A stretch of 64,000 nt of DNA from Bacillota bacterium (GCA_023416275.1 JAEZIB010000199.1:1-64000); one strand, 5' to 3'; positions 1-8,853 are shown, numbered from the stretch's first letter. Notes: generated by a model not told the origin, from the sequence alone. Numbers and translations: made by a program.

Positions 1-104
1 GTAGAAGCTTTGCTGATACTGCATTATGGTTAAATGGAGAATTGATGAAAAATGTAGCCGAAATAGGTTATGGACGATTTCTATATGCAGCTTGTAAAAA
101 ATAG
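1..104 (+). CDS. 3' end of an unidentified gene
   Basis: The window opens inside an open frame that ends at the TAG at 102-104. About 33 codons are visible, ending in IGYGRFLYAACKK. The other two forward frames are closed by stops, so this frame is the likely one. I do not recognise the family from this tail. It lies 48 bp upstream of the nitroreductase on the same strand. Confidence 0.5.
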   Translation, partial: RSFADTALWLNGELMKNVAEIGYGRFLYAACKK

Positions 105-152
105 AGATAGCGATAAATACGAGAATAATTTTTTTAAAGAAGGAGACTACCA

Positions 153-734
153 ATGAATAGTATAATAGAAAACATATTAACAAGAAGAAGCATACGAACT
201 TTTAGAGAGACTCAGATATCGGAGGAGGATTTAAATACCATTCTAACAGCGGGAAGCTATGCGCCTAACGGGATGGGAACACAGAACTGGAAGTTTACAG
301 CCATTCAAAAAACCAGTGTACTTGCAAAAGTGAATGAGGCTATTCGCCTAACCCTTATATCTATACCTGTTGTAGCAGAAACGCATCCTTATGTTGTGAG
401 CCTTGTTGAAAAAGCGAAAGACGAGAGTTCAAATTTCCTGTATCATGCCCCCACCTTTATTATTGTTTCTAACTTAAAGGACAACGGAAACTCTATGCCG
501 GATTCAGCATTAGCCATCGGGAATATGATGCTGGCAGCACACTCACTCGGTATTGGTTCCTGCTGGCTAAATCAGCTGCCAGGACTCACACACATGCCCT
601 TAATCTGTGAGCTTTTATCAGATCTTGATGTTCCCGTAAATCATATTGTTTACGGATCTGTCGTTATGGGTTATGCTGCAGAGGAGCCGAAACAGGCTGC
701 CCCTCGTAAAAATGTCGTAAATATTATTCGTTGA
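153..734 (+). CDS. nitroreductase family protein
   Basis: This 193-aa protein has the typical nitroreductase N-terminus, with the FMN-contacting RRSIR motif at residues 11-15 and a following SYAPNGMGTQNWKF segment. It should be a soluble flavoenzyme that reduces nitro compounds, quinones or similar substrates with NAD(P)H; the substrate cannot be read from sequence. The length is normal for the compact members of the family. The ATG has a good ribosome binding site (AAGGAGA). The gene is followed 22 bp later by a GrpB-like gene. It looks like an ordinary housekeeping or accessory enzyme. Confidence 0.9.
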   Translation: MNSIIENILTRRSIRTFRETQISEEDLNTILTAGSYAPNGMGTQNWKFTAIQKTSVLAKVNEAIRLTLISIPVVAETHPYVVSLVEKAKDESSNFLYHAPTFIIVSNLKDNGNSMPDSALAIGNMMLAAHSLGIGSCWLNQLPGLTHMPLICELLSDLDVPVNHIVYGSVVMGYAAEEPKQAAPRKNVVNIIR

Positions 735-756
735 GAACGAGATTGGAGGTTTAATA

Positions 757-1281
757 TTGTTTATACGAGTAGTTCCGTATGACCCCTTTTGGGAAGTAGA
801 GTATGAAAATGAATCACAGAAGATAAGTGGTATTTTGAAGGACGTATTGGTGGATATTTACCATATTGGCAGTACAGCAGTTAAAGGGTTACATGCTAAA
901 TCAATCATTGATATAATGCCCGTAGTGACAAATATTAGTTTGGTTGATAAGTATAATGAGGAATTTGTAGCCATTGGATATGAGTGTATGGGTGAGTTTG
1001 GTATTGAAGGACGGAGATATTTCCGAAAAGGCGGCGATAACAGGACACACCAGGTTCATATTTTTGAGCAAAGCAATCGCAAAGATATAGATAGGCATAT
1101 AGCAGTAAGGGACTTTCTGCGTGCACATCCTGACATTGCTTTAGAGTATGGTGAATTAAAAATGAAGCTAGCTTATCGGTTCCCGGAGGATATTGAAGGC
1201 TACTGCGCCGGTAAGGATGCATTTGTAAAGCAACTAGAAAAGGATGCTTTGCTATCGTGTCAAACTGCCGTTAGGAGGTAG
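757..1281 (+). CDS. GrpB family (UPF0157) protein
   Basis: The 174-aa product carries the GrpB/UPF0157 signature: a HIGSTAV segment near residue 37, the following KSIIDIMPVV, and later an RDFLRAHPD helix. The family belongs to the nucleotidyltransferase superfamily and most members have no firm function. The start is TTG at 757, six bases after a GGAGGT ribosome binding site at 745-750, with no better ATG nearby. It is probably co-transcribed with the nitroreductase. Confidence 0.88.
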   Translation: MFIRVVPYDPFWEVEYENESQKISGILKDVLVDIYHIGSTAVKGLHAKSIIDIMPVVTNISLVDKYNEEFVAIGYECMGEFGIEGRRYFRKGGDNRTHQVHIFEQSNRKDIDRHIAVRDFLRAHPDIALEYGELKMKLAYRFPEDIEGYCAGKDAFVKQLEKDALLSCQTAVRR

Positions 1282-1759
1282 ATTTAATAATGTTATATTT
1301 TGTATTAAAGAATATCTGAGGAAGAGAAGTATGTGTGAAATTCAAATTTATCATTGAACGCTCTACCAAACGGGCATTATTGGTCGACTGCATCTACCGA
1401 ACAGGCAAAAAAATGTGGACTGTATCTACCGAACCGATAGGTTGAAAATGTGCGGTTGTTGTAATTAAAAACATACGGTCGAGCCACGTTGAGACGGTGA
1501 CATTGATAACAAGGGTAAAAGAGTAGGGTGTGTGGAAAGGCTTGATATAAGCTGTTTGTGTGTTTTTGCGTTTTAAAATAGGTGTGTGAAAAATGTGAAT
1601 TTTTTGCTTCGTGGGAACATATCGAAACAAGCCTTTAACACTGTGACAGAGCGATTTAGATGTCGGTGCTTGCTGAGTGGTCGATTTAGACGTTTTTCCA
1701 ATTTTTTGAGATTGAGAGAGCAGATTGGATGTAGTAAAATAAGAATTTGAAAGCAGGTG
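1282..1759 (+). other. gene-poor stretch, apparently decayed mobile DNA
   Basis: No convincing gene is visible in about 480 bp. An imperfect direct repeat of about 32 bp (GACTGCATCTACCGAAC near 1386 and GACTGTATCTACCGAAC near 1418) is the only structure seen. Its composition is less AT-rich than its surroundings, and it leads into the leader of the ABC-F gene. It may be the edge of the transposon that carried that gene. Confidence 0.4.
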
Positions 1760-1765
1760 ATGAGA

Positions 1766-1846
1766 ATGAGCAATGATATAGAAGTTGTACATGACAATCT
1801 CCATATAGCGGCGGATGAAATTGGCAGTGGCTATATGGAGCAATGA
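1766..1846 (+). CDS. possible 26-aa leader peptide of the ABC-F gene
   Basis: A short frame starts at the ATG at 1766, seven bases after AGGTG, and stops at the TGA at 1844, 50 bp before the ABC-F start. A perfect 10-bp hairpin (1799-1840) lies inside its second half, so a ribosome translating it would melt the hairpin. Translated leaders of this kind are known for ribosome-protection and erm genes. The peptide itself is not one I recognise, so this is inference from position. Confidence 0.35.
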   Translation: MSNDIEVVHDNLHIAADEIGSGYMEQ

Positions 1847-1886
1847 ACTGCCCTGAGTTCCGCCTTTGATAACATAAAACCAAAGG
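1799..1886 (+). promoter_or_regulatory. two leader hairpins upstream of the ABC-F gene
   Basis: Hairpin one pairs CTCCATATAG (1799-1808) with CTATATGGAG (1831-1840). Hairpin two pairs CCTTTG (1863-1868) with CAAAGG (1881-1886) and so covers the start of the AAAGGAGG ribosome binding site. The arrangement suggests attenuation that frees the ribosome binding site when ribosomes stall on the leader. No long T-run follows either stem, which points to translational rather than transcriptional control. Confidence 0.45.
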
Positions 1887-1896
1887 AGGACTAACT

Positions 1897-3375
1897 ATGT
1901 CTTTAATCAGCGTAAATAATTTGACCTTTTCTTATGAAGGATCATATGAAAATATTTTTGAGGACGTGAGTTTCCAAATTGATACTGACTGGAAACTTGG
2001 TTTTACTGGACGAAATGGTAGAGGCAAAACCACATTCTTGAAGTTACTGCTTGGCACATATGAATACAGCGGTTCAATCTCAGCGAATGTGGAGTTTGAG
2101 TATTTTCCATATGAAGTGGAACACACAGAGTATCTTACAATTGATATAATTCGAGAGATTGCATCAAATGTGGAGGATTGGAAAATCTTCAAGGAGATTT
2201 CCTTACTAGACGCAGAAAATGATATCATGTACAGACAGTTTTATACCCTATCCAAGGGCGAACAGACGAAGGCGATGCTCGTGGCACTATTTCTCAAAGA
2301 AAATGCCTTCTTACTAATAGATGAGCCTACCAATCATCTAGATGCTGCAGCAAGAGAAACTATAAGTAGATACATTAAGAGTAAGAAAGGGTTTATTCTT
2401 GTATCTCACGATCGGTACTTCCTTGATAATTGTATAGACCATGTCCTTGCTATCAACAGGACAAATATAGATGTATGCAAGGGAAATTTCAGTCAGTGGT
2501 GGGAGAACAAGGAGCAACGGGATTCCTTTGAGATTGCTGAGAACGAAAAACTAAAAGGTGATATAAAAAGGCTGTCTGATGCGGCAAAGAGAACAAGTGA
2601 CTGGTCAGACAGCGTTGAAAAATCAAAAAAGGGAACGACTAATTCTGGTAGCAAACTGGATAAAGGATATGTAGGCCATAAGGCAGCTAAGATGATGAAA
2701 CGTGCCAAGAATATCGAGGCAAGGCAAGCAGAGAAAATCGAACATAAATCAAGGCTATTAAAAAATATAGAAACATCCGAAAACCTTAAATTAACTCCGC
2801 TTAGTTTTTACAATAATACGCTGGCTGAATTTTCAGATGTGTCCGTCTCCTATGGTGACAGAATAATTTGTGATAAGGTAAATTTCAAAATTTATCAAGG
2901 AGATAGGATTGCTCTTAAAGGTAAAAATGGTTGTGGTAAATCGAGTCTGATAAAACTATTGTGTGGAGAGGACATACCATACACAGGAGAATTGCGAAAA
3001 AGTGACCGTCTGATTATATCCTACGTTTCGCAGGTAACAGACCATTTGTGTGGCAATCTTTCAGACTTTACTGACAAGCATGGCATTGATGAAAGTCTAT
3101 TCAAAGCAATCCTGAGAAAACTGGATTTTTCAAGAGAACAGTTCGATAAAGACATAGAGGATTTCAGTGGCGGACAGAAGAAAAAGGTACTGATTGCAAA
3201 AAGCCTGTGCGAAAAAGCACATCTTTATGTCTGGGATGAGCCGCTGAATTTTATTGATGTTATATCAAGAATGCAGATTGAGGATCTGTTGCTTAAATTT
3301 CAGCCGACAATTATCTTTGTGGAACATGATAGGACTTTTTTAGAAAATGTAGCGACAAAGATAATTGAATTATAA
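1897..3375 (+). CDS. ABC-F ATPase, Lsa-like ribosomal protection protein
   Basis: The 492-aa protein has two ABC ATPase domains on one chain and no membrane segment, the hallmark of ABC-F proteins. The first domain has GRNGRGKTT (Walker A, about residue 38), LSKGEQTK (signature) and LIDEPTNHLD (Walker B). The second has KGKNGCGKSS, FSGGQKKK and VWDEPLNFID. A charged interdomain linker rich in Lys and Arg lies around residues 215-290. Length and N-terminus match the Lsa-type group, whose members remove lincosamides, pleuromutilins and streptogramin A from the ribosome. Resistance here is inferred and not shown. The gene is flanked by mobile-element debris, which suggests acquired cargo, and its leader looks regulatory. 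Confidence 0.88.
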   Translation: MSLISVNNLTFSYEGSYENIFEDVSFQIDTDWKLGFTGRNGRGKTTFLKLLLGTYEYSGSISANVEFEYFPYEVEHTEYLTIDIIREIASNVEDWKIFKEISLLDAENDIMYRQFYTLSKGEQTKAMLVALFLKENAFLLIDEPTNHLDAAARETISRYIKSKKGFILVSHDRYFLDNCIDHVLAINRTNIDVCKGNFSQWWENKEQRDSFEIAENEKLKGDIKRLSDAAKRTSDWSDSVEKSKKGTTNSGSKLDKGYVGHKAAKMMKRAKNIEARQAEKIEHKSRLLKNIETSENLKLTPLSFYNNTLAEFSDVSVSYGDRIICDKVNFKIYQGDRIALKGKNGCGKSSLIKLLCGEDIPYTGELRKSDRLIISYVSQVTDHLCGNLSDFTDKHGIDESLFKAILRKLDFSREQFDKDIEDFSGGQKKKVLIAKSLCEKAHLYVWDEPLNFIDVISRMQIEDLLLKFQPTIIFVEHDRTFLENVATKIIEL

Positions 3376-3403
3376 AGTATTTTGCAAACTCTGTTTTAAC
3401 AGT

Positions 3404-3455
3404 AAGCAAGTCACCCTACGACGAAATCTTGTAGAGTGCCTTGCTTGTTTTTATT
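3404..3455 (+). terminator. terminator after the ABC-F gene
   Basis: AAGCAAG and CACCCTAC on the left (3404-3419) pair with GTAGAGTG and CTTGCTT on the right (3431-3447). TTTTTATTTT follows. It sits 28 bp after the ABC-F stop. Confidence 0.8.
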
Positions 3456-3635
3456 TTATGCGTCCACGTCCACAGGCATACCCGACTTGAATTCCACTGT
3501 GAATTTGCCCTCGAATATAGTGACCCTTTCAATCAATCGCCGGACAAGCGACTCGTCGTATTCGGTGATGGAGGTGGGTTGCTCTCGCAGAAAGATGCCC
3601 ATATCGGTTATTCGTTTTTTTACTTCATCTCGACC
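3456..3635 (-). pseudogene. C-terminal fragment of a large serine recombinase
   Basis: Read on the minus strand, an open frame ends at the TAA at 3456-3458. It encodes about 60 residues including EYDESLVRRLIERVTIFEG and KFTVEFKSGMPVDVDA. This matches the C-terminal end of Tn4451/Tn5397-type large serine recombinases as I know them. A TGA at 3636-3638 closes the frame, and no start or catalytic N-terminal domain is present. It is a relic of the transposon that probably brought in the ABC-F gene. Confidence 0.7.
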
Positions 3636-3648
3636 TCAGAAGATGTGA

Positions 3649-3879
3649 AAAAACACATCCCAAATTTGTGGAGGGTACCTCTCATCATACCAGCTTCAAA
3701 AACATGTTAAAAGCAATGTATATCTTAAAAAGTTCCCAGGTAACTTAACACGCTCTTATCGCTCAAAAGAACCCTTAAGAATTATTGGTGAAGAAACAGA
3801 GTGGACGAAACTGACAACTACGGAACTAAGCAAATGGCGCGAAAATTTAGCCAAAAGCAAAGGTGAAATTATTAATTGA
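3649..3879 (+). pseudogene. truncated gene of unknown family (C-terminal part)
   Basis: The frame is open from the TGA at 3646 to the TGA at 3877 and encodes about 76 residues. It ends in WTKLTTTELSKWRENLAK followed by SKGEIIN. There is no usable start codon or ribosome binding site, but amino-acid composition is protein-like, so it is probably the 3' end of a gene cut by insertion or deletion. I do not recognise the family. The truncation lies beside the recombinase relic, where DNA exchange is expected. Confidence 0.45.
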
Positions 3880-4117
3880 ACACATTTTAAATGGATAAAA
3901 TAGTTACTTTTACATTATACTGATCCTGTTGTGTTGTCATAATAGCCCTTGCTACAAAATAGAATTCCTACTTCTATTATACCTAAATAGTTATAGTACT
4001 TTTCTTTTTTTAAATATGTTTTGTAGATAAGCTATAATTATTGGATCTCCTTATTGTGTACAAAATTATAAAGAAGTATTTTAAGTCAAAATAAATATAA
4101 CCAAGATTAATTACATT

Positions 4118-5635
4118 CTACAACAACGGATATATACGTATTTCAAAATTATCATTCCTGCAGCCTTTGCCTTTATTATACTCAACTTTATCAAGAACAC
4201 TTTTAAGCAGCAGATTTTTATCTTCAGCAGTTTTCAAATGATGATATTCATTAATAACCGTTGTTATACGAGGAATAAAGTCAACTTTCCGTAAATTATT
4301 GTTAAGTGCATTTTGGTACATTACAGTAGTCTCATCAATTTTCTGTTTCAGTGCATCTATTTTTTGAGCAATAGCAGTAGATCTCTCTGTAAAAACATCA
4401 ACCGTATATACACCTTTTTCTAATAGGTCAAAAATATTATCTTTTTGAACATATGCTTCAGAAAGCTGTTTTTCAAGTAAAATAATACTGCTCTTTAATG
4501 CTGATTCGTTGGAATCAGTGTTTTGAGATGTTTTAGTTATATCAAAGTTATATTGATCCAGGTACTCTTGTAAAGCAGATAGAACTCTAGCTTCTACATA
4601 TGCAAATTTGCTGCTTTTATTTCCACATTTGTTTATGCATATTACGTGAGGGTCTGATTTCAGATAAGGTCTATATCTCATTTTACTGCCACAAACGCCA
4701 CAAACTAATATTCCGGCAAGGGGATTACTTAAACTTGTAGATGGCTTCACAGGAGATTTTACGTTATTTCGCATTATTAGTTTAGCCTTTTCAAAGATTT
4801 CATCAGTTATAAGAGCGGGATGTTTGCCTTCTGAGACTATCCACTTATCTTCAGAAACTTTTCTATTTGCACCTTTTTTTTTCGCAGTACGATAATTTAT
4901 AGTTTTGCCCCACGCTATTTTTCCGGTATAGACTGGGTTTTTAATTAATCCAGCTACAGCCCAGCAAGTCCATTTGTTATTTTTATTTGTTTTAATACCC
5001 ATATTGTTTAGTCGGTCTGCAATTATTTGAGATCCAACAGATTCATTTACATACCAATCATAAATACTTTTTACAATTTCAGATTGTTCCGGATGTGGCT
5101 CTAACGTTCGTCCTAATTTTTGTTCTTTTATTAAGTAACCAAAGGGAGCAAAAGGCGAATTATAATTACCGTTTTTAACAGAATGAATTACACCACGTTG
5201 AAGACGTTTGTTGATCATCTTGTATTCTTTTCGACTCATAAAAGCTTCAAATTCGCTATATTCCTCATCAAATTCATTAGATAAATCATAAGTTTTGTCA
5301 GGAGTGATTATTTTAGTATCTGTATTTTTAAATGCCTTCAGAATAATTCCCTGTTCTTCCATATCTCCACGGCCTAACCTTTGGAGATCCATTACAAGCA
5401 CAGCATCATATAAACCTTCCTGAACATCTTTTAGCAGTTCAAGCATGGCCGGTCTGTATAACAGACTTTCTCCGGAAACTAATTCTTCATAAATTTTAAC
5501 AATAGTAAGTTTTTTTGCTTTTGCAATACTAAGAAGGTCTTTTCTATGCTTTGCTAGAGTTTCACCCCTACCAAGTTCTTTTTCTATTTTTTCATCTTCT
5601 CTGGATTTTCTAAGGTAGATGCATGTTTTAACCAT
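4118..5635 (-). CDS. large serine recombinase (resolvase/recombinase/zinc ribbon)
   Basis: The 505-aa protein has an N-terminal resolvase domain with the catalytic Ser in IYLRKSRED, about residue 11 from this start. A recombinase domain follows (LNNMGIKTNKNNKWT), then a zinc ribbon with CGVCG and a second Cys pair (CINKC), and a coiled-coil C-terminus. Such enzymes integrate and excise phages and mobile elements between short att sites. The ATG at 5635 has GGAGG five bases upstream; the longer frame would begin at a GTG without a good site. It is intact and could be the integrase of this element or of a small element of its own, since near-identical 13-14-bp motifs lie on both sides (3665-3678 and 5680-5692). 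Confidence 0.92.
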   Translation of the reverse strand: MVKTCIYLRKSREDEKIEKELGRGETLAKHRKDLLSIAKAKKLTIVKIYEELVSGESLLYRPAMLELLKDVQEGLYDAVLVMDLQRLGRGDMEEQGIILKAFKNTDTKIITPDKTYDLSNEFDEEYSEFEAFMSRKEYKMINKRLQRGVIHSVKNGNYNSPFAPFGYLIKEQKLGRTLEPHPEQSEIVKSIYDWYVNESVGSQIIADRLNNMGIKTNKNNKWTCWAVAGLIKNPVYTGKIAWGKTINYRTAKKKGANRKVSEDKWIVSEGKHPALITDEIFEKAKLIMRNNVKSPVKPSTSLSNPLAGILVCGVCGSKMRYRPYLKSDPHVICINKCGNKSSKFAYVEARVLSALQEYLDQYNFDITKTSQNTDSNESALKSSIILLEKQLSEAYVQKDNIFDLLEKGVYTVDVFTERSTAIAQKIDALKQKIDETTVMYQNALNNNLRKVDFIPRITTVINEYHHLKTAEDKNLLLKSVLDKVEYNKGKGCRNDNFEIRIYPLL

Positions 5636-5755
5636 AATAACCTCCACACCCTCTATGGGCACAAAAATTTGGTAAAGCTTTTGTGGAGGTACGCTACCTT
5701 TATGTCAGCTTAAGTCCACTTTCTTTTAGTTTTTAGCTAAACGCTCCAATGTGTA

Positions 5756-6322
5756 TTATTTATTTGAAGTCTTCTTGTTGTTTATATACCTGTACAAGCT
5801 TGTTTTACTAACATTTGTTGCTTCAGAAATCTCGGAAATGGAATATTCTCTGCTTTCATACATCTTTAATGCCAAGTCAACAGCCTTGCTTGGTGTTCTA
5901 GGACGTCCACCTTTGCGACCTCTAGCTCTTGCACTAGCAAGCCCATCTTTAGTCCGTTGGCTTATTAGATCTCTTTCAAATTGGCTAATACCTGCAAATA
6001 GAGTAAACATAAACTTTCCATGTGGCGTTGTTGTATCAACCCAGGACTCCTTTAGACTTTTTATATTTGCACCTTTTTGTTCTATTTGTTCAACTATTTG
6101 AAATAAATCTTTTGTAGATCTACTGAGACGCGTTAAGTCACAAACAATGATTGTGTCACCAATTCTAAGTTGATCAAGCAATCTATCCAACTCAGGTCTG
6201 TCTTTTTTTGTACCGGTAATCTTTTCTTGAAAGATTTTTTCACATCCTAAGGCGGATAATTGATCTAACTGCCTTTCAAGATTTTGGTCTTGGGTGGATA
6301 CCCTAGCATATCCCATGAGCAT
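5756..6322 (-). CDS. small serine recombinase, Pin/Tn3-resolvase type
   Basis: This 188-aa protein has the resolvase/invertase catalytic domain, with Ser9 in GYARVSTQDQ and the DLTRLSRS and ERDLISQRT motifs. A C-terminal helix-turn-helix (ISEISEATNVSKTSLYRYI) follows. It should act as a resolvase or DNA invertase at paired sites. It is transcribed away from the tail-fibre-like gene, and an inverted repeat typical of a crossover or regulatory site lies just upstream of its start (6357-6389). DNA invertases often sit beside phage tail-fibre genes, but no second fibre segment to be swapped is visible here. A GGAG site precedes the ATG by eight bases. Confidence 0.92.
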   Translation of the reverse strand: MLMGYARVSTQDQNLERQLDQLSALGCEKIFQEKITGTKKDRPELDRLLDQLRIGDTIIVCDLTRLSRSTKDLFQIVEQIEQKGANIKSLKESWVDTTTPHGKFMFTLFAGISQFERDLISQRTKDGLASARARGRKGGRPRTPSKAVDLALKMYESREYSISEISEATNVSKTSLYRYINNKKTSNK

Positions 6323-6356
6323 ATAATCACTCCAAATTTTTTATATGCCTTTATAG

Positions 6357-6389
6357 TACCAATAACTTGAATAATAGTCAATATTGGTA
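6357..6389 (+). promoter_or_regulatory. candidate recombinase binding/crossover site
   Basis: TACCAATA (6357-6364) and TATTGGTA (6382-6389) form a perfect inverted repeat with a 17-bp spacer, 35 bp upstream of the small serine recombinase. Size and position resemble subsite I of a res or inversion site. A further ATATTGG copy follows within 20 bp and a TGGTACCA palindrome lies about 70 bp further on, as multi-subsite res regions often show. Confidence 0.45.
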
Positions 6390-6624
6390 TTTTGATATTG
6401 GGAATAATTTTGGGAATTGTGAAAGGCATTTAATTCGTAATATCTATATTGAAATAAAATGGTACCAAAAACGAGGGTTTATGGTGGTAGTATGCTAAAG
6501 CGGTTTTAATATATTGATAAACTCTAGTCTATTATCAGTTTATGTACATTCTGAGATGAATTCATAAAAAATCTTTCTTACTTTTTATTTTAATTCCTGA
6601 CAATTTTTATCATATAGTTGTGAA

Positions 6625-6652
6625 TTGACTTCCACTTTTACATTATTATTAT
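6625..6652 (+). promoter_or_regulatory. probable promoter of the tail-fibre-like gene
   Basis: TTGACT (6625-6630) and TATTAT (6647-6652) are 16 bp apart. They lie about 50 bp upstream of the preferred start at 6700. This argues against the longer frame that would begin with the TTG inside the -35 box. Confidence 0.45.
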
Positions 6653-6699
6653 TGGATCCAATAAATAATTTTTATTATATCATCGGGGGTGTATTAATA

Positions 6700-8793
6700 G
6701 TGTCAATGACCGAAAACAATTACTACTTTTTTAAAGATCAACATACAGATAAAGATATTGTTAATTGCATATTAAAAAAAATAGAAGACGAAAATGGAAT
6801 TGTAATTGAGAAAAAATCTGCATTTAATAAGGATTTTGAAACTGAACCAACTAATATTAAAATGGATGGTGTAGCGAGTGTAGGAAGCTTGAATACTATA
6901 GCGAGGGGTGATCATGTCCACCCAACAGATACATCAAGGGCAGCTGTTACACATAATCATGATAATATCTATGAAACACCTGATGCTGCACAGGAAAAAG
7001 TTAATATACATGCAAATCAACCTAATCCACATTCAGGACATATTTCTCACTCATTAGCAACAGCTCCAAATGATTTTCTTGTCGCTAGTGGTAAAGATCA
7101 ATTTGTTAAAAAAACAGTTTCAGAAGTTAAGGAGATTTTAGGAATTGGAACGGCTGAATATACAGCAAGTGATGTGCTTGAAAAATTAAAGACAGTAGAT
7201 GGAAGTACGAGTGGATTAGATGCAGATTTACTTGACGGAAAGGAAGCAATTGAGTTTGCAACTGCAGAGCAAGGAATAAAGGCTGATAATGCACTCCCAG
7301 CGACATTTTATACAGCAAGTGATGTACTAGAAAAGGTAAAGACACTAGCTGGAAGCGGAAGTAAATTGGATGCTGACTTGCTAGACGGAAAGGAAGCAAC
7401 AGAGTTTGCAACTGCAGAGCAAGGAATAAAAGCGGATAATGCACTTCCAGCAACAGCATATTCAGCGAGTGATGTACTAGAGAAGGTAAAAACACTAGAT
7501 GGAAGTGGAAGTAAATTAGATGCAGATTTACTTGATGGAAAGGAAGCAACCGAGTTTGCAACCGCAGAACAAGGAATAAAGGCGGATAATGCACTACCAG
7601 CGACATCATATACGGCAAGTGATGTACTAGATAAGGTAAAAACACTAGCTGGAAGTGGAAGTAAATTAGATGCAGATTTACTTGACGGAAAGGAAGCAAC
7701 AGATTTTGCGACTGCAGAGCAAGGAATAAAGGCGGATAATGCACTTCCAGCAACAGTATATTCAGCGAGTGATGTACTAGAGAAGGTAAAAACACTAGAT
7801 GGAAGTGGAAGTAAATTGGATGCTGACTTGCTAGACGGGAAGGAAGCAACAGATTTTGCAACCGCAGAGCAGGGAATAAAAGCAGATAACGCTGCAACTC
7901 AGGTTAGCCTTGATACACATATATCAGATACAATATTCCAAACAGCTGATGGTACTGCAACGGCAATAACACTAACAATAAGTTCGAAACTAATAAATGG
8001 GTTTCCTATTACATTTATAGCTGCAATATCCAATAATGGTGCTGCAACTACCATAAATAGTAAACCACTCTATAAACCAAATACAACGACAGCTCCAACT
8101 CTTGTAAAAGGAAAGGCCTATACAGTTTGGTACAACTCAACAAATAATTGTTTTTTTATCAAAGCTAGTACAGAAGGTGATGCCGTTGCTGCAAATGTAC
8201 TAGCAGGAAAAACATTCAGCAACGATAATAATACTGGGTTGGTTGGAACAATTCCGACTAAAGATGCTGCGACTTATACTCCATCTGCCTCAGTACAGAC
8301 TATAGCAGCAGGACAATATTTAAATGGCACTCAAACTATAAATGCAGTAACTGTACCAGTAGCTAATGTTCTATCTGGAACTACTATAGCAGGGCAAGCT
8401 GGAACAATGGCTAATAATGGAGCTAAAATTATAACTCCAAGTACAAATAACCAAGCTATTCCATTAGGATATCATGATGGTAAGGGTTATGTAGCTGGAG
8501 ATGCTAATCTAATATCAAGTAATATAGCTGCCGGGAAATCTATTTTTGGTGTGACGGGTACTCTATCGGCTGGCAAAAAGTGGGCGAAGGGAATTGTGGC
8601 AGAAGGAGAATCAACAGTGTCGGGGTTGCCATTCACTCCTTCAGTCGTTATTACATATGATACGAGTAACGGTTTTTTACTCTATAGCTCTTACTTAGGG
8701 GTAAATCATATGAATTATATCGCAGTATTTAATGGTGGATTTATTTGTCCCTATAATGCTCCTGGAGGTCTAAAATGGGAAGCATATGAATAG
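6700..8793 (+). CDS. phage-tail-fibre-like protein with five 50-aa repeats
   Basis: The protein (about 697 aa) has an ARGDHVHP segment near residue 70, as in phage tail fibres. Five tandem 50-residue repeats follow, each containing LDADLLDGKEA and ATAEQGIKADN. A C-terminal region with SVQTIAAGQYLNGTQ and a final aromatic domain completes it. DADLLDG-type repeats are typical of receptor-binding tail fibres. There is no signal peptide and no other phage structural gene nearby, so its role is unclear: orphan tail fibre, tailocin-like relic or cytoplasmic cargo. GTG at 6700 follows GGGGGTG by eight bases; an ATG at 6706 is the alternative. It stands next to a DNA-invertase-like gene. Confidence 0.75.
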   Translation: MSMTENNYYFFKDQHTDKDIVNCILKKIEDENGIVIEKKSAFNKDFETEPTNIKMDGVASVGSLNTIARGDHVHPTDTSRAAVTHNHDNIYETPDAAQEKVNIHANQPNPHSGHISHSLATAPNDFLVASGKDQFVKKTVSEVKEILGIGTAEYTASDVLEKLKTVDGSTSGLDADLLDGKEAIEFATAEQGIKADNALPATFYTASDVLEKVKTLAGSGSKLDADLLDGKEATEFATAEQGIKADNALPATAYSASDVLEKVKTLDGSGSKLDADLLDGKEATEFATAEQGIKADNALPATSYTASDVLDKVKTLAGSGSKLDADLLDGKEATDFATAEQGIKADNALPATVYSASDVLEKVKTLDGSGSKLDADLLDGKEATDFATAEQGIKADNAATQVSLDTHISDTIFQTADGTATAITLTISSKLINGFPITFIAAISNNGAATTINSKPLYKPNTTTAPTLVKGKAYTVWYNSTNNCFFIKASTEGDAVAANVLAGKTFSNDNNTGLVGTIPTKDAATYTPSASVQTIAAGQYLNGTQTINAVTVPVANVLSGTTIAGQAGTMANNGAKIITPSTNNQAIPLGYHDGKGYVAGDANLISSNIAAGKSIFGVTGTLSAGKKWAKGIVAEGESTVSGLPFTPSVVITYDTSNGFLLYSSYLGVNHMNYIAVFNGGFICPYNAPGGLKWEAYE
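7161..7910 (+). repeat. five tandem 150-bp coding repeats
   Basis: Units start at 7161, 7311, 7461, 7611 and 7761, each marked by CAGCAAGTGATGT or CAGCGAGTGATGT and by GGAATAAA(A/G)GC. They stay in frame, so each encodes 50 residues. The high identity between units suggests recent expansion or gene conversion. Copy number could vary between strains by slippage or recombination. Confidence 0.9.
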
Positions 8794-8853
8794 GTATAGT
8801 ATAAAATGAAACAAAATATATATAAACCACACATGATGTTCATTTATTATACG

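Noticed and set aside
1394..1843. Minus-strand 149-aa frame upstream of the ABC-F gene
   Set aside because: No ribosome binding site and a low-complexity composition. Other minus frames overlap it, and the leader frame with its hairpin on the plus strand explains the region better.
7127..7897. Minus-strand 256-aa frame with repeats of its own
   Set aside because: It is the antisense shadow of the five 150-bp repeats in the tail-fibre-like gene. It is Leu/His/Phe-rich and has no ribosome binding site.
7161..7910. Regular repeats resembling a CRISPR array
   Set aside because: The 150-bp units stay in frame and encode a conserved 50-residue motif. There are no short repeats with unique spacers.
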